A DNA stretch of 64,000 nt from Pyxicephalus adspersus (Eukaryota > Chordata > Amphibia > Anura > Pyxicephalidae), in contig NC_092863.1 of NCBI RefSeq assembly GCF_032062135.1, positions 22,083,719 to 22,147,718 on the forward strand, read 5' to 3'. Under the pieces are notes generated by a model. That model saw nothing but the letters and a program-made list of their open reading frames with translations, made no database searches and was not told the DNA's origin. Positions 1-10,670 of this stretch are shown in pieces. A program made the position numbers and the translations under genes. Position 1 is the first letter of the stretch. Each line of letters starts with the position of its first letter.

Positions 1-603
1 ATCGCTCCTGTCCAGCTTCCACATGAGAGGGCACTGCCCCTTGAGGTCCTTGTACCCTTGCTTTATTTAAGAGGACATAGGATTTTTTTTCTATCACATG
101 GATGGACTGTCACTTTGAGGTCCTGAATTGTACTTCATTTCAAGGAATACCAATCTGGATAGTGGTGATATTTATGTTTATGTCTCTGATTTATCATAGT
201 CATCTTTAGAGGAGGCCTAGCTACTAATTGTATGTTAAATGCTGGTCTAATATCTGTTCCGTGATGTGTCTCAGAAATTTTGAGAGGTTCCAGGATCCTA
301 TTACGGGCTCATAGTTATTACACTTACTGGGTTTTTGCTGGTATTTATTCAGTGGTGTGCTGAAGGCAAGAGGTCCTATTTACGGGGAGTATGATTCCAA
401 GGTCTTGGTAAAATTGAACTATTTATAAGCTGTTGAAATGTTTTTGACTTTGTTTTATTTGCTGCTTTGTTGGGTATGATTATGCTAAAGTTGAATTTAA
501 AATGGGGGTGTGCATGTTAGGGGTTAACATTAGGATGCCAGTCATGTTCTCATTGAGGATTTCATCCACACTTTTGGAGGAGAGCTAGCGGGTGTGTTTG
601 AAG
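1..603. other. Unassigned flank
   Basis: No gene, exon or repeat family recognised on either strand. AT-rich with many stop codons in all frames. It could be the far end of an intron or an old repeat. Confidence 0.5.
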
Positions 604-1351
604 TGTCACACTTACCTCTTCCCTTCTAAAGCACAGACACCCCTCTTCTGCACATGTCGGCAGTTCTGACGCTGGGTGTGCCTCTGTTTCCGGGCTTTAT
701 CAACTCCATTCATGCTGCTGGCCATTCAGGAAGTAGCCTCTTAACCAGCCCTGTCTATTTAGCTAGCTCACAGACTGTATTCTGTGTTCGTGCAATAAGT
801 CTTCTAGTGCTCGAGCCCCCTAGTTCTGTGATCTACTTCCTGTACACCTGTCGCTTAATGCAGTGTTTCCTGTGTCCAGCTCCTGTGTTAACCCCTCATT
901 GTCCAGTCTGTTGCTTCCCAGTCAACTTCCCTGTGCTGTTCCAGTGTTCCTGTCTGACTGTGGATATCCCTGCATCACTTGTACCTCCTGTTGCTTCCAG
1001 TGTCTCCTGTGTTCCATGTGCCCGCAGTGGCCTCTGTGTCACTACAGTCTATCTTCTGGATTCCTGGCTGTTGACCCCTGGCATGTGACCTGACCTCTCT
1101 TGCTTGCTGCCTGCCTCGACCCTGGCTTTCCTTGACTATCCTGCATTGTGATTTGGTACCGTGCTCTACCAACCTTGGTGTGCCCAAGGACCGCAACCTG
1201 GCAGTAACCAGTGGCACAACATCCTCACCATCAGAGGCTCTGGAGAAAACCTTGTTACTGCTTAGTCTGCGCCTTGGCCCTTCTCAGGCCTCACACCACC
1301 TCTGTGCAAGCCATAGCACCCCCCAGTGGTCCTGTCCCTCCATGCGTGACA
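604..1351 (+). mobile_element. Ty3/gypsy LTR, solo or orphaned
   Basis: Starts TGTCACACTTACC and ends GCGTGACA, so it has the TG...CA LTR form with short inverted ends. It is the same family as the minus-strand LTRs at 12,433-13,008 and 54,359-55,071: the stretch around 1,245-1,345 aligns with the reverse complement of 12,433-12,530. No polypurine tract lies upstream, no primer-binding site is recognised downstream, and no clear target duplication flanks it. The long open frame over 654-1,088 is chance coding in an LTR, not a gene. Solo LTR or a rearranged end is the best reading. Confidence 0.7.
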
Positions 1352-1675
1352 CAAAGCCCTCTCCAGCGTGTTGTTTAATTCTTTTTTTCTCGTCTTTTTT
1401 TTCTCATGTACCCTTTTTCTTCTCTTACCCTGGAGGCGGGGACGGGTTGGACAAGACCTCTTGGCTTTTTTGTGTGACTACCAAAGTGCTCTTCTTTTAT
1501 TTTAACACAATATGTGGCGTATTGTATTCTTAAATGTTAAAGGGTTAAATAACTGCATGTGGGCTATATGATGTGTTGTGGTGGATACAACACCTGCCAG
1601 ACTGAACGTAAACATTCTACTCCCCTCATGAAACTCACACGCGTATAGATTATGTGTTTGTTAATCCCTCCACAC
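1352..1675. other. Pyrimidine-rich spacer
   Basis: T- and CT-rich DNA between the LTR and the L1 fragment. No gene seen. Confidence 0.5.
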
Positions 1676-3953
1676 TCTGAGAAGCGGTTGGATCAGACAT
1701 TGGACAGATTACTTGGTCGGACCATGCTCTGATCCATTGTGTGTTGAATCTGGATGGTCCCCCTACTCGTAATTGTCAAAGGCGTATGAATGATTCCTAT
1801 TAAATACACCCCCACTAAGCTTGCTATTCATGAGGAGATAACACAATATTTTTTAAACAATGTAGACTCGATATCACAGGTATTGGTGCTGTGGGAAGGA
1901 CACAAAAAGGTGATTAGGGCTCATTGCATAAAAGAATCAACTAGTCTTAAAAAGGATTAGGTGGCAAAGTGAGTATAACTAGAGGCCTATTTAAAACGTC
2001 TAGAAGTGGTAAAAAGCTGAGATCAGGGGTAAACTGAAGAACTGAATCAGATGTAAAAAGCTGTGATGTATATTGCCCATAAATTTTATGATAAGGGCAA
2101 TAAAGTGAATGCGCTGTTGGCTAGAAAACAGAGAGGAAATTGCGGACACTACTCCTCAAACGATTAGAGGGTGAGATGGTGCCCTTAACTATAACCCCAC
2201 AGCTATTACTAATATCTTTGGTGGGTACTATGCAGATCCCTACTTCATCATACATAAAGCGCAACAGGAGGGGGATCAGACTTTGCAAAGGAGAGTTGAT
2301 GAGTATTTGACAGGGTGTGGTCTTCAACCTCTGGGAGCTGGGGTCGTCGATAAACTGAACCACCTGATTACAGCTGAAGAAGTAACCGCTACCATTAAAT
2401 CCTTACCACTAAACAAGGCCCCTGGGCTGGATGGGTTTTCCTATTTATATCACAAGACTTATGCTCCCCGGATCCTCCCTCACTTGGTTTCATTATATAA
2501 CGGTGTTATGAAAGGAGCTGAGCTTCTACAACCCACTTTCCAGTCATACATTTCTATGTTCCCTAAACCTGGTAAAGACGAGCGGATCCAACCTGGTAAA
2601 GACCCATTGCATTGCTAAAGTCGGACCGTAAAATATTTGCCGGAATATTGGCTACCCGCTTGGTAGGTTTCTCCCTGCAATTGTTCACAAAATACAAGTC
2701 GTATTTATTGTCTGTCATCAAGCAGCTGATAACACTAGGAGTAAAATAAGATATATTGAATGCACTAAATAAATTAGACCAGGAAACACTACTATTAGGT
2801 TTGAACACTGTGAAGGTGTTTGACAGCATTAGCTGGCCTTTTTTGTTCTGTACACTGTTGGCTATAGCAGGGGTGCCCAACCTACGGGCCGGGGGCCACA
2901 TCTGGCCTACGAAGTTGTCAGATCCGGCCCTCTCCCTTTTCCCTCTCCTAACTCCCTGCTCATTGTCTTGTGGGGTGCGTATCTCCTATGTTCCTCTATC
3001 GAGATTCTGCTGCTAGGTCAGGGAGCTGCTTGTACTGAGGTATAATCCCAGCAGGAACATGAGAGCTGTGTTAATGCAGCTGTCATTATCCCATGTATAA
3101 ATCCTCATATCCCCTTCACTGAACATCGTAGAAATGTGAAATTTTTTAGGGTACACAGTGGACCCTAAGAGCTGCTACTAAACCAAATTTAAGCCCATAA
3201 ACAAGTTGCCAAATACAGTGTAACAAGCAAAAAATACTGACAACAATTGGAATTTTTTAACATTAAGGTGTGCTATTTCAAGATCAGGGTCCCCAAACTG
3301 AGCTTGCATGTTGTGGTGCGGTTATCCCTTAATCATGCCATGAAACCCTGCCTAGGGGGAAGGGGGGGGGGGGGCGCTCAGTACTGCTCACTGCCCCCTG
3401 GAGTCAAATCTGCAGACGCTGTGGTTTGACAGAATGAGTGGCTGGTGGGGTGCCTGTTACACATAGCTAACCACCTTCTCATCAATGTCTCTGGAACAGA
3501 GGGATGTTAGCATCAGGAAATGTTGGAGGAACTGGAGGAATTTTAAATTAAAACTAGTCTTCTAGTTTTAAGCATACATCTTTAATGTTTGTTTGCAATA
3601 TAGCCTGTGGGTTTAATCCCAATGTCAACAGTGGCTCCCAGATCAAAAAAGGTTGGCACCACTGGGCTATAGGTGTTCAGGGACTATAATGCCATTCAAG
3701 CGCTATATACGGTGAAAATGAAATTCTCACATGCCATTTCCCCTTTACTTCAGATATAGAATGGAACATGCCAGGGATGCCCCTTGTTCCCAAATGGGAT
3801 GGGTGTTACACAAATGGAAGACACATCTGCTTTTTTTTTTTTTTTTTTGGACACATGCATGTAGCAACCTATGGTGGCGCTGTGGCTTCCATGTAGGTAC
3901 ACTATACCATATTGTATGGGTATGCCCTGACATTGCAAAGTATTAGGCAAATG
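1676..3953 (+). mobile_element. L1/Tx1-like LINE ORF2 fragment, decayed
   Basis: A broken ORF2 readable in pieces. About 1,680-2,110 matches the linker before the reverse transcriptase. 2,283-2,618 carries the RT entry, with SLPLNKAPGLDGF, LYHKTY and FPKPGKDE. 2,756-2,866 has NTVKVFDSISWPFLF, the degenerate catalytic AF/FDS region. After a hAT insertion (2,868-3,664) it resumes with QGCPLFP at about 3,772, then jumps by internal deletion to a C-terminal CCHC-like block, WWRCGFHVGTLYHIVWVCP (3,868-3,935). Frameshifts and stops make it inactive. L1 versus Tx1 clade cannot be settled by eye. Confidence 0.8.
2868..3664 (+). mobile_element. hAT-family nonautonomous element with 8-bp TSD
   Basis: Starts CAGGGGTGCCCAACC and ends GGTTGGCACCACTG, imperfect inverted ends typical of hAT. 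The direct repeat ggctatag at 2,860-2,867 and 3,665-3,672 is an exact 8-bp target duplication. It sits inside the L1 reverse transcriptase and splits it. A related, oppositely oriented copy is at 6,330-7,094. Contains a 13-base G run near 3,362. No transposase recognised. Confidence 0.88.
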
Positions 3954-4225
3954 TTAACCTCCTGAGCAATAACCCCTAGAGTGGCTCGGGGTAATAAAAA
4001 CCTGCTGAATGGGGTAACCCCGAGCCACACTCGGGTTAGGTAAAAAAAATTAAAACAAACGCTTACCTGGTTCCATCGGCATCCTCCAGTGTCCTGCCAT
4101 CCTGGGGCTGTGTCCTTCTCGTCTTATCTGTCCCCCAGCGACTGCGCTGACGTTCCTGAGAGTTCCCAGTGATGTCGGTGCTTGCGTCGGTGCGTGCAGG
4201 AGCGCAGCAGTAAATTCTAATTATT
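3954..4225. mobile_element. piggyBac-like MITE fragment
   Basis: Begins at a TTAA (3,954-3,957) followed by CCTCCTGAGC and a GAGTGGCTCGGGG palindromic block; related to the elements at 4,456-5,005 and 51,678-52,320. It interrupts the L1 just after its CCHC-like block. The far end has no TTAA, so it is truncated. Assignment to piggyBac rests on TTAA plus a CCC start and is tentative. Confidence 0.5.
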
Positions 4226-4455
4226 TTGTATTGGTTAATGATCTTATGTCTCTTTTAGCAGGAAGTAATATCACATTGGACCCGATGACTCATTTGACTA
4301 ATGGGCTGCTCAGAGGTGTCCCCTAAACCTATGACAGCGCCTCTTAATCTTTTTGATAGCAGCCAGATGTCTCATTACAGCCAAGTGGAAATCTACACTT
4401 ACCCCCACTATTTCAGACCTTTATGTATGTGTCAAAAGATGTGCAGATGATGAAA
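4226..4455 (+). mobile_element. L1/Tx1-like ORF2 C-terminal fragment
   Basis: Encodes IAARCLITAKWKSTLTP followed by ISDLYVCVK, the conserved C-terminal segment of L1/Tx1 ORF2; a second copy of the motif occurs on the minus strand at 62,505-62,870. It is probably the continuation of the L1 interrupted at 3,953. Frameshifted. Confidence 0.65.
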
Positions 4456-5005
4456 CAACACTATCGCTCGAATCCACAAGTACCTCCAAATCGATATCGC
4501 TGCTTTCATGTTCTTCAAAATCAGCGCTTGCGCTGGCGAGAAGCCTTTTGGAGGCCATGTGGTCAAGTCTCCAGTAGGCAGTCGGGAATGTTCAAGGTCA
4601 AAGACAAAGTGATCAAATGATACATTCAGGAAATGATGAAATAGGCCACCATAAGTTCACCAAGGGTCAGATCAAGGTCAGGGTTAATCAAGTGGGCAAA
4701 ATGTAAATCAGAGCACTGGGCAATGATGATTTATGCACTAAAATATGTACTTGTACTTTTATTATGTTGTGTATTTCACAGTAAAAACCATTTAAAAGCA
4801 GATTACATTGTAATCTGCTTTTAAATATCCTGCCTGGGCACACCCCCCGAACGTACAACGCTATCCACATTACCCGGAAGAGATGATGCAGAAGCTGGCT
4901 GGCGATCATCCGTGGTGCCGCTGGATCGCAGGGTGCAGATAAGATGGGATTTTCTGCTACCCCGAGTGTGACTCGGGAATACCGTTTTTTGCAGGAAAAA
5001 GTTAA
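4456..5005 (-). mobile_element. piggyBac-like deletion derivative
   Basis: Its outer end is a TTAA (5,002-5,005). Inward on the minus strand comes an inverted end with CCCGAGTCACACTCGGG, then a self-complementary GATTACATTGTAATC block (about 4,801). An apparent start at about 4,560 reads MASKRLLASAS followed by an acidic run DFEEHESSDIDLEVL, like the acidic N terminus of piggyBac-type transposases. The catalytic domain is absent. Confidence 0.5.
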
Positions 5006-5400
5006 TGTTAAAATTGATTACAATCATGGGAAATTTTTTCTCTCTCTCTCTATAAAATATTTTTTTAATTTAGGCACAACTTTATCCAAACACACAGCCC
5101 TTGTGGCTAGGAAAGAGAAATAGTTCCCCCTGCCTGACCATTTAAAGCCCTTCCCTATAGGATAGCTGTCCTCTCCTTGGGGAATGAGCACAGGAATACA
5201 ATCGAATCCCTCACCCCTGAAAAAATCAAAAAGGCATTTATGTACATGAAAACACAAAGGATTTATTTATTAAATTGTAAATCTGACATTAACTGAAACA
5301 TTCCATGGTGGAGAATCTTCAAGGTCCATGTGTTTTAAAAGCAGTAATGAATTCTCCATGAGGGGATGTCAGATTCACTGATTTAAAAAAAAAGTAATTT
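5006..5400. other. Unassigned AT-rich DNA
   Basis: No gene or repeat family recognised; short TC microsatellite near 5,040. Confidence 0.4.
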
Positions 5401-5450
5401 TTTAAATGTTGGCGCTATATAAATCCTGTTTAATATTATTAACATTAATA
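5401..5450 (+). mobile_element. L2-type LINE 3' tail
   Basis: Contains ATGTTGGCGCTATATAAATC followed by an AT-rich repeat tail, the same 3' signature seen at 50,401-50,460 (minus) and 61,850-61,900. Only the extreme 3' end is present, as expected for 5' truncation. Confidence 0.6.
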
Positions 5451-5975
5451 GGATGAAGAATAAAAATAGACTACAAAGACCTACAATACTGATCAGAAGT
5501 CAATGGTAACTTTTTTTTTTTTTTTTTTGGCAACCATGCAGACCTGTTAACCAACAGTGTTTACTGTATGAACAAGTAGGAAGTGAGTAGCTGCCGGTTG
5601 GGATGCATATGCTCTTCATGTGTTCCCAGCAGGACCATGTGGCTAACCAGATCTTCTGGGGTGGGGGGGATCAGGGCAGAATGCAACTGATCCTCTGCCT
5701 CCGCCCTTAGGTAGCTGAAATGGCTTCCAGTGTAGGCAATCGGAGCTGCCATGTGGGCCGCTGTTCACATTGAGATAAAACCTTCAGGCCACAATGCAAA
5801 CAAACGTTAAAAACGAATGTTTAAAACCAGAATAGTTTTAATTTAAAATTAAATTGAAATGTTTATAGGTACCACAACATACATGCACCAAATCAAGAAA
5901 TCAAGAATTTCTGCACTCACCATTTGATTCTCATTTTAATACTGCAACATTTTATTGATGAATGATACAAAACTA
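5451..5975. other. Unassigned DNA with T run
   Basis: Contains a T run at about 5,511-5,528 and non-coding AT-rich DNA. No gene seen. Confidence 0.4.
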
Positions 5976-6310
5976 AATCATACAGTGATTGACGGTCAAA
6001 TATTTCTCCCCCGCTCACCATTCCAGTACCAAGGAGCAGAACTACACCATACAATGCATCCTGTCAGTTATAAGGGGCCACTAACCTTCTTTGTGCCCCA
6101 ATATCTCTGCAATGCATACTTCCAGAGAAAAGCAATTCATGTGACAGAAAGCCAAGGGGGACATGTTCTTACTACTACATTTTCAGGTCCATACATCTCA
6201 CAGTTACATTTTCATTTTCTTACAGGGAAATTGGGGTTTATAGAAAAAAATAGAGATAGCTATGTGTGACAGGGAAGCATGATATGATGGGTAAAAATTT
6301 TTATTAGGGG
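5976..6310. repeat. Unclassified interspersed repeat, copy 1
   Basis: Its reverse complement aligns with 42,180-42,530 over most of its length. Shared landmarks include AGAACTACACCATACAATGC, the AATATCTCTG block and GACATGTTCTTACTACTAC. No coding capacity and no family assigned. Confidence 0.65.
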
Positions 6311-6329
6311 GGATGAAAGGTATTTCCTA

Positions 6330-7094
6330 CTGGCTCCCACATTTCCAGTTGCCAACATCCCTCTGTTCCAGAGCAATTGAGGGTCACAGAAGGTAAGTGG
6401 TTAGCTATGTATACCAGGCACCTCACCAGCTGCTCAGTCCGTCACAGTGTCTGCAGAGTCCACAGTGTCTGCAGATTTGACTCCAGGTGTCAGTAAGCAG
6501 TATTGAGCATCTTGCCCTAGGCATGAGGAAGGATTACCCATACTGCAACCTCGCCCCCAAACTGAAAGCAGTCTTGAAGTTTTGTGAACGAGCAAGTATA
6601 TATTTGGAGACCACAGCATACAGCAAATTGACAGTACCCTAATGCTCATTGCCATGGAAGTGGCCCCGGAGGGTCCCTAACTTGCAAACTCAATTTGGGG
6701 ACCAAGGTCTTAAAATAGCCCCCTTAATGTGAAAATATCCCAGAATTTTATGCTTGTGACAGAGTATCTGGCAACCTTTTATGTTAAGGTTTAGTAACAG
6801 CTCTCGGGGTCCCCTGTGTACCCTGAAAATTTAACGTTTTTATGACACTGGGTATAGTAGATATGAAGGTTCATACATGGAGATAACGACAGCAGCATGG
6901 ACACAGAACCAGCTCACACTGAGCATGCTTAGGAAGCTCCCTCTCCTGGTAGCTGATCTTACAGAGGAACAGAGAAGATGCATGCACCCTATCCCCTGCA
7001 AGACAATGAGCAGAGAGGGAATAAGCAGAGGGCCGTGGATCTGGCAGCTTTGCAGGCCAGATGGGGCCCGCGGACCGTAGGTTGGGCACCCTTG
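6330..7094 (-). mobile_element. hAT-family element, truncated
   Basis: On the minus strand it starts CAAGGGTGCCCAACCTACGG, matching the 5' end of the hAT at 2,868. It also shares internal blocks with 3,340-3,500, such as the segments around CTGCAGATTTGACTCCAG and CTCTGTTCCAGAG. The base pairs after its end, gtgtagac (7,095-7,102), fit the nnnTAnnn target pattern of the other hATs, but no matching left duplication is seen. Confidence 0.75.
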
Positions 7095-7319
7095 GTGTAG
7101 ACAATAAAAGCTGAGGGCAGTGGTAGAGCAAATGACTGGCAGAGATTGAGGCTCTGTTGTATTAGAATGATTGAGGCACTTTTAGAAAACATAAGTGGGC
7201 TGAGATTTTGAAGGATAAGATCTACTAATTATTTAATAAATATGAGACTAGAAAACTAGAGATACGCATACAAAAGAAAAAGAGTGGGCTGGAACATCTT
7301 AAAGATAAAAGTCTACTTG

Positions 7320-8750
7320 CCACATTCCAATATAGTTATTTTTCTGAAACCAAATGAGTAAAAAGGGGACTTTAAAGGGAAAAAATACATCAGTTTCCAA
7401 TAATTACCAATTCACATAATAAAATGTATAACTTTAATACAAATCCTTAAAACCAAATCAGATGTGTACCGCATATGCTTTTTAATCTAACAATGTGCAT
7501 CTAATGACATAACCACCAAAAACCTCTCCGCGTTTTGTGGAACTCGACCACTTCTTCAGGAGGACATGTTTCTTCAATTTAAAATACATATACATTGTAA
7601 ACATACATCAATAAATTTATCTAACTAACAGTATAATCACAGTGTCTCAAACATTTTGTACCAATTATTTTGCGAACTCTCCTCAGATGTCAAGAGGTTG
7701 CAGGCAGAACGAGGTGGGGCAGGTGATGCTCAAACTTCACCTAGGGACCCCAACTGACCTCACCAGGCCAGTCTTTTCTTATCTGTATTTTACAAAGTAT
7801 AAAAACCAAATTGACCAAAAAGTGTAAAAACAAACTCAAACCCTTATACCATCACCTGATGTGCATTTGCTGCAATTAACCAACCCACCATTAAAGAGGT
7901 GTATAAAAAACAAAAACATGTATTTTCGCATCATTTAGCCAAATACCAAGCAAGCACCAACTACACATGTGTTTTTCCTTCATTTGTAATGTGTAAGAAA
8001 AAATAAAAAAAGAAAAAGAATGGCAATTGAAATATGTTCGTTATATAAACAATGACCATTTAGTGATTCTGTAGTGCATTACCAAATAAATACCCTCTGC
8101 TCCAATACCACTAATTATCAAATATCAAAGAGCTATATAGCCAGATACTTTTAAGTATATATATAAAAAAAATCAGTGTACAATCTCATTGCTCACTAAT
8201 ATATAAATTATTTATTATTTGCCCATATGCCAAGTGAAATAAAAACTCATTCAGGAATAATTCTGCACTTACAGTCAACCAATTGTCTGCTGGTATTCAG
8301 CCAACCAATGCCTATTTGCCACTGTGAACACCAATAACTACAATCAACAACTTCTGCTAACATTCTCAGAGTTTCTTACACAATAGTTTGAATGCATTTA
8401 CATATTAGAGACCTCTATAATGAATCCAAAATGTGTTCCTGTTGCTATGACTCCACGATCTCTAGCCAAAGTCACACTGAGTATTTCCTGAGCTGCTGTG
8501 TGGATCCCTGATGCGTGCAGAGACCCTCTTTGCCCCATCTCATCTTATCTGCAAGCTCTTCTGACGGCGTCCCTGGCGGCGAGTCAAGACTTGGCACCCT
8601 ACAGGAGATGCGTCTCCTGTGTATGATAGTGTGATGCTTCCGCCCTTAGTGCGTATCACCGTTAGCCATCTTACAATAGGGAGGACGATGGTGGACAGTG
8701 GGGCAACATTCAGGCAAGTGAAGCCTGGTTCCAAATGGAACGAGAGTCCC
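7320..8750 (-). repeat. Left arm of PLE-associated inverted repeat
   Basis: About 1.4 kb whose reverse complement matches 10,671-12,110 nearly end to end. Shared blocks include TTTCTGAAACCAAA at the outer end, CATCAGGTGATG-type text in the middle and GTGGACAGTGGGGCAACATT at the inner end. It carries a hammerhead-like motif at 7,523-7,563. It is probably Penelope-like noncoding terminal sequence because a PLE RT lies between the arms. No open frame of note. Confidence 0.75.
7523..7563 (-). ncRNA. Hammerhead ribozyme-like motif, degenerate
   Basis: Read on the minus strand: stem I CCTC/GAGG, core CTGAAGA (matches CUGANGA), stem II GTGG/CCAC with a 7-base loop, then AAAA where GAAA is needed, then CGCG. 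The cleavage dinucleotide is GA instead of UH. All helices are in hammerhead order, but two core changes predict no activity. Penelope-like terminal repeats are known to carry hammerheads. Confidence 0.55.
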
Positions 8751-9400
8751 TGTAGGAAAAATTCTTGTTTCCCTTATCCCTTTTCTTGAAAGACAGTATC
8801 TTCACTAAGTCTCTATTAGCTTAATATTCACATAGATCTTAAATAACAAGATATTTATTAACAAAGAACAGAATTAACAAGTAATCAACAATTATTCCAA
8901 TTAAGCTAAATAATAATTACATAGACAAAGTAAAATGATACGTTACGCAAAGAGTCCATCCTCTGTACCTGCACCTTTGAGAGAGAATAAGAGTAAGTAA
9001 GAGAAAGAGAGGTCTAAGAGGCAAAGGATGTATATAAGAGAATAGGAGATTTGGGGGAAGAGGCATAGGATGTATTTAAGCATACTAAGAGAGTGATTTG
9101 TGGCTGTTGTCCCTTCTTATACATCTCCAGGACCCCTGGCCACATCCAGCCACACCCATGCATCCACCCTTTACTCAGGTGTCCTCCCAAATCCAGAATT
9201 ACCCTGCTCCCAGGTGTCCGCTGATATTCTTTAGTAGGTGGTTCTGTGGTATTGAGGGCAAGTCCTTTGACTCAGCTGACCAGTTGGTCCTGGCTTCTTT
9301 GATGTCATCGGATAACAGTGATGTTTACACACCTGGCAGGATATTCCTGCTCACAGAGATGTTATCTCTTTTGTGATTGCGTGGTATCAACCTCCCACTG
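8751..9400. other. Extra DNA inside the left PLE arm
   Basis: About 650 bp present on the left side only, between the main arm and the inner arm block (9,405-9,530). Purine-rich (gagagaa) around 8,980-9,070. No coding signature; may be a later insertion. Confidence 0.45.
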
Positions 9401-9404
9401 TAAT

Positions 9405-9530
9405 CATTCTGTTAGTTTCATTCCCGTAGGATGGGGGAGGGGGAACAGAAATAACAAGTGGAAAAGGGGAGAGGAAGGTATTTAGAGGACTTAATAAATT
9501 AAACATTGTTGAGAACAGGTAAGTTGGTTG
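9405..9530 (-). repeat. Inner block of the PLE inverted repeat, left
   Basis: Its reverse complement matches 10,318-10,425, sharing TTTTCCACTTGTTATTTCTG and ACAATGTTTAAT. So the inverted symmetry extends past the outer arms towards the RT remnant. Confidence 0.65.
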
Positions 9531-9939
9531 CATTTTTAAAAACCCACATGTCAGCCGCAGCATATCCAAATTCTTCGTGATGGTTATGCTATAAGTGATG
9601 ATATAAATTGATAATTTTTGGGGGACACGTGTACACCCATGATAGCTGTATTTTCAACAGTTTTTTACCAAATCATAAAAAGGATCTGAAGCTGAAACAT
9701 TCATTTAGGCCAGGTTCTTCTGTGGCATTTAGCTCACAAATTGTCAGGAACCAGGAACAGCAACCAGGAAACAGGAATCAGGAAGTTGTCACAATCAATC
9801 CACACTGGAAGGAAATCAGGGAGCCATTCAATAGTGCCACCCTAGTCTCTGATTGGAGCGCGCACTGGGCATGTGCAGAGTAAGGCTACGCACTGAGCAT
9901 GTGCGAAGTGCGGTGCAAACTGAGCATGTGCAATAAGGT

Positions 9940-10356
9940 TTATTTAGACATAGGTTTGTGACATAAATATACTCCAGCATTCCTCCATGAAAAGGGACTG
10001 GAAGTGGTGCGTTCTTTCCTCCTTGAAAGGAGTAATGAAGTGATGGGATTGAACATGTTATTAATGGAGATACTAGAATATATACTTACGAGAAACTTTT
10101 TTCTATTTGATGATGTGACCTTTCTCCAGGTACAGGGAGTGGCTTTGGGGACAGGATGTGCCCCTACATATGCCAACATGTACCCGGGGGGGGTTGGGGG
10201 AAGGAACTGTTCTCAAGTGAGGCCTTGTCGATTTATCTCCACCACATCATTTTATGGCGAAGATATATCGGCGACGTCCTCATGTTTTGGACAGGTAGCC
10301 AAGAATGCCTGACTGAGTTTATTGAACAACAATGTTTAATTGAAATAGTCCTATAA
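9940..10356 (+). pseudogene. Penelope-like reverse transcriptase fragment
   Basis: Two overlapping frames together show the PLE RT core. First ILEYILTRNFFLFDDVTFLQ, then VQGVALGTGCAPTYANMY (equivalent to the PLE QGxAMGTxxAPxYAN motif). After a frameshift comes WRRYIGDVLMFWTG, the YIDD box with G replacing the first catalytic Asp. Upstream text around 9,945-10,020 resembles the preceding palm motif. The frameshift, the lost catalytic residue and missing flanking domains make it dead. It sits between the inverted arms. Confidence 0.82.
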
Positions 10357-10670
10357 ATACCTTTCCTTCCCTTTTCCACTTGTTATTTCTGACCCCCCTC
10401 CCCCTTTCCTCGGCCTGTTGTCCCCCCCCCTGTCCCTTCCTTTCTTTCCATCCCCTCCTTCCCTCCCTCCATTTTCATTTGTTTACTTGTAGTTTTTTCT
10501 TTTTTATAATTATTTGGTTAGACATTTTAAATGTATTTATGTATAAATAAAGATATAATTCATATGTATTTTACTGCTAACAAAAGTTTATTCACTTCCT
10601 GTGGCAAGTGGGCCCACAGGACCCCTTCTCCTTGATGGCAGGGAGAACTTATATTCCCCTTGTGGTTGGG
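10357..10670. other. Polypyrimidine tract and inner right arm
   Basis: The first 70 bases pair with 9,405-9,500 (inverted repeat); then a long C/T-rich tract (10,380-10,470) and AT-rich DNA. Probably PLE 3' noncoding sequence. Confidence 0.5.

Noticed and set aside
654..1088. 144-codon open frame that looks like a secreted or membrane protein
   Set aside because: It lies inside a gypsy LTR; the matching frame recurs in the LTR at 54,359-55,071 and has no family motif.
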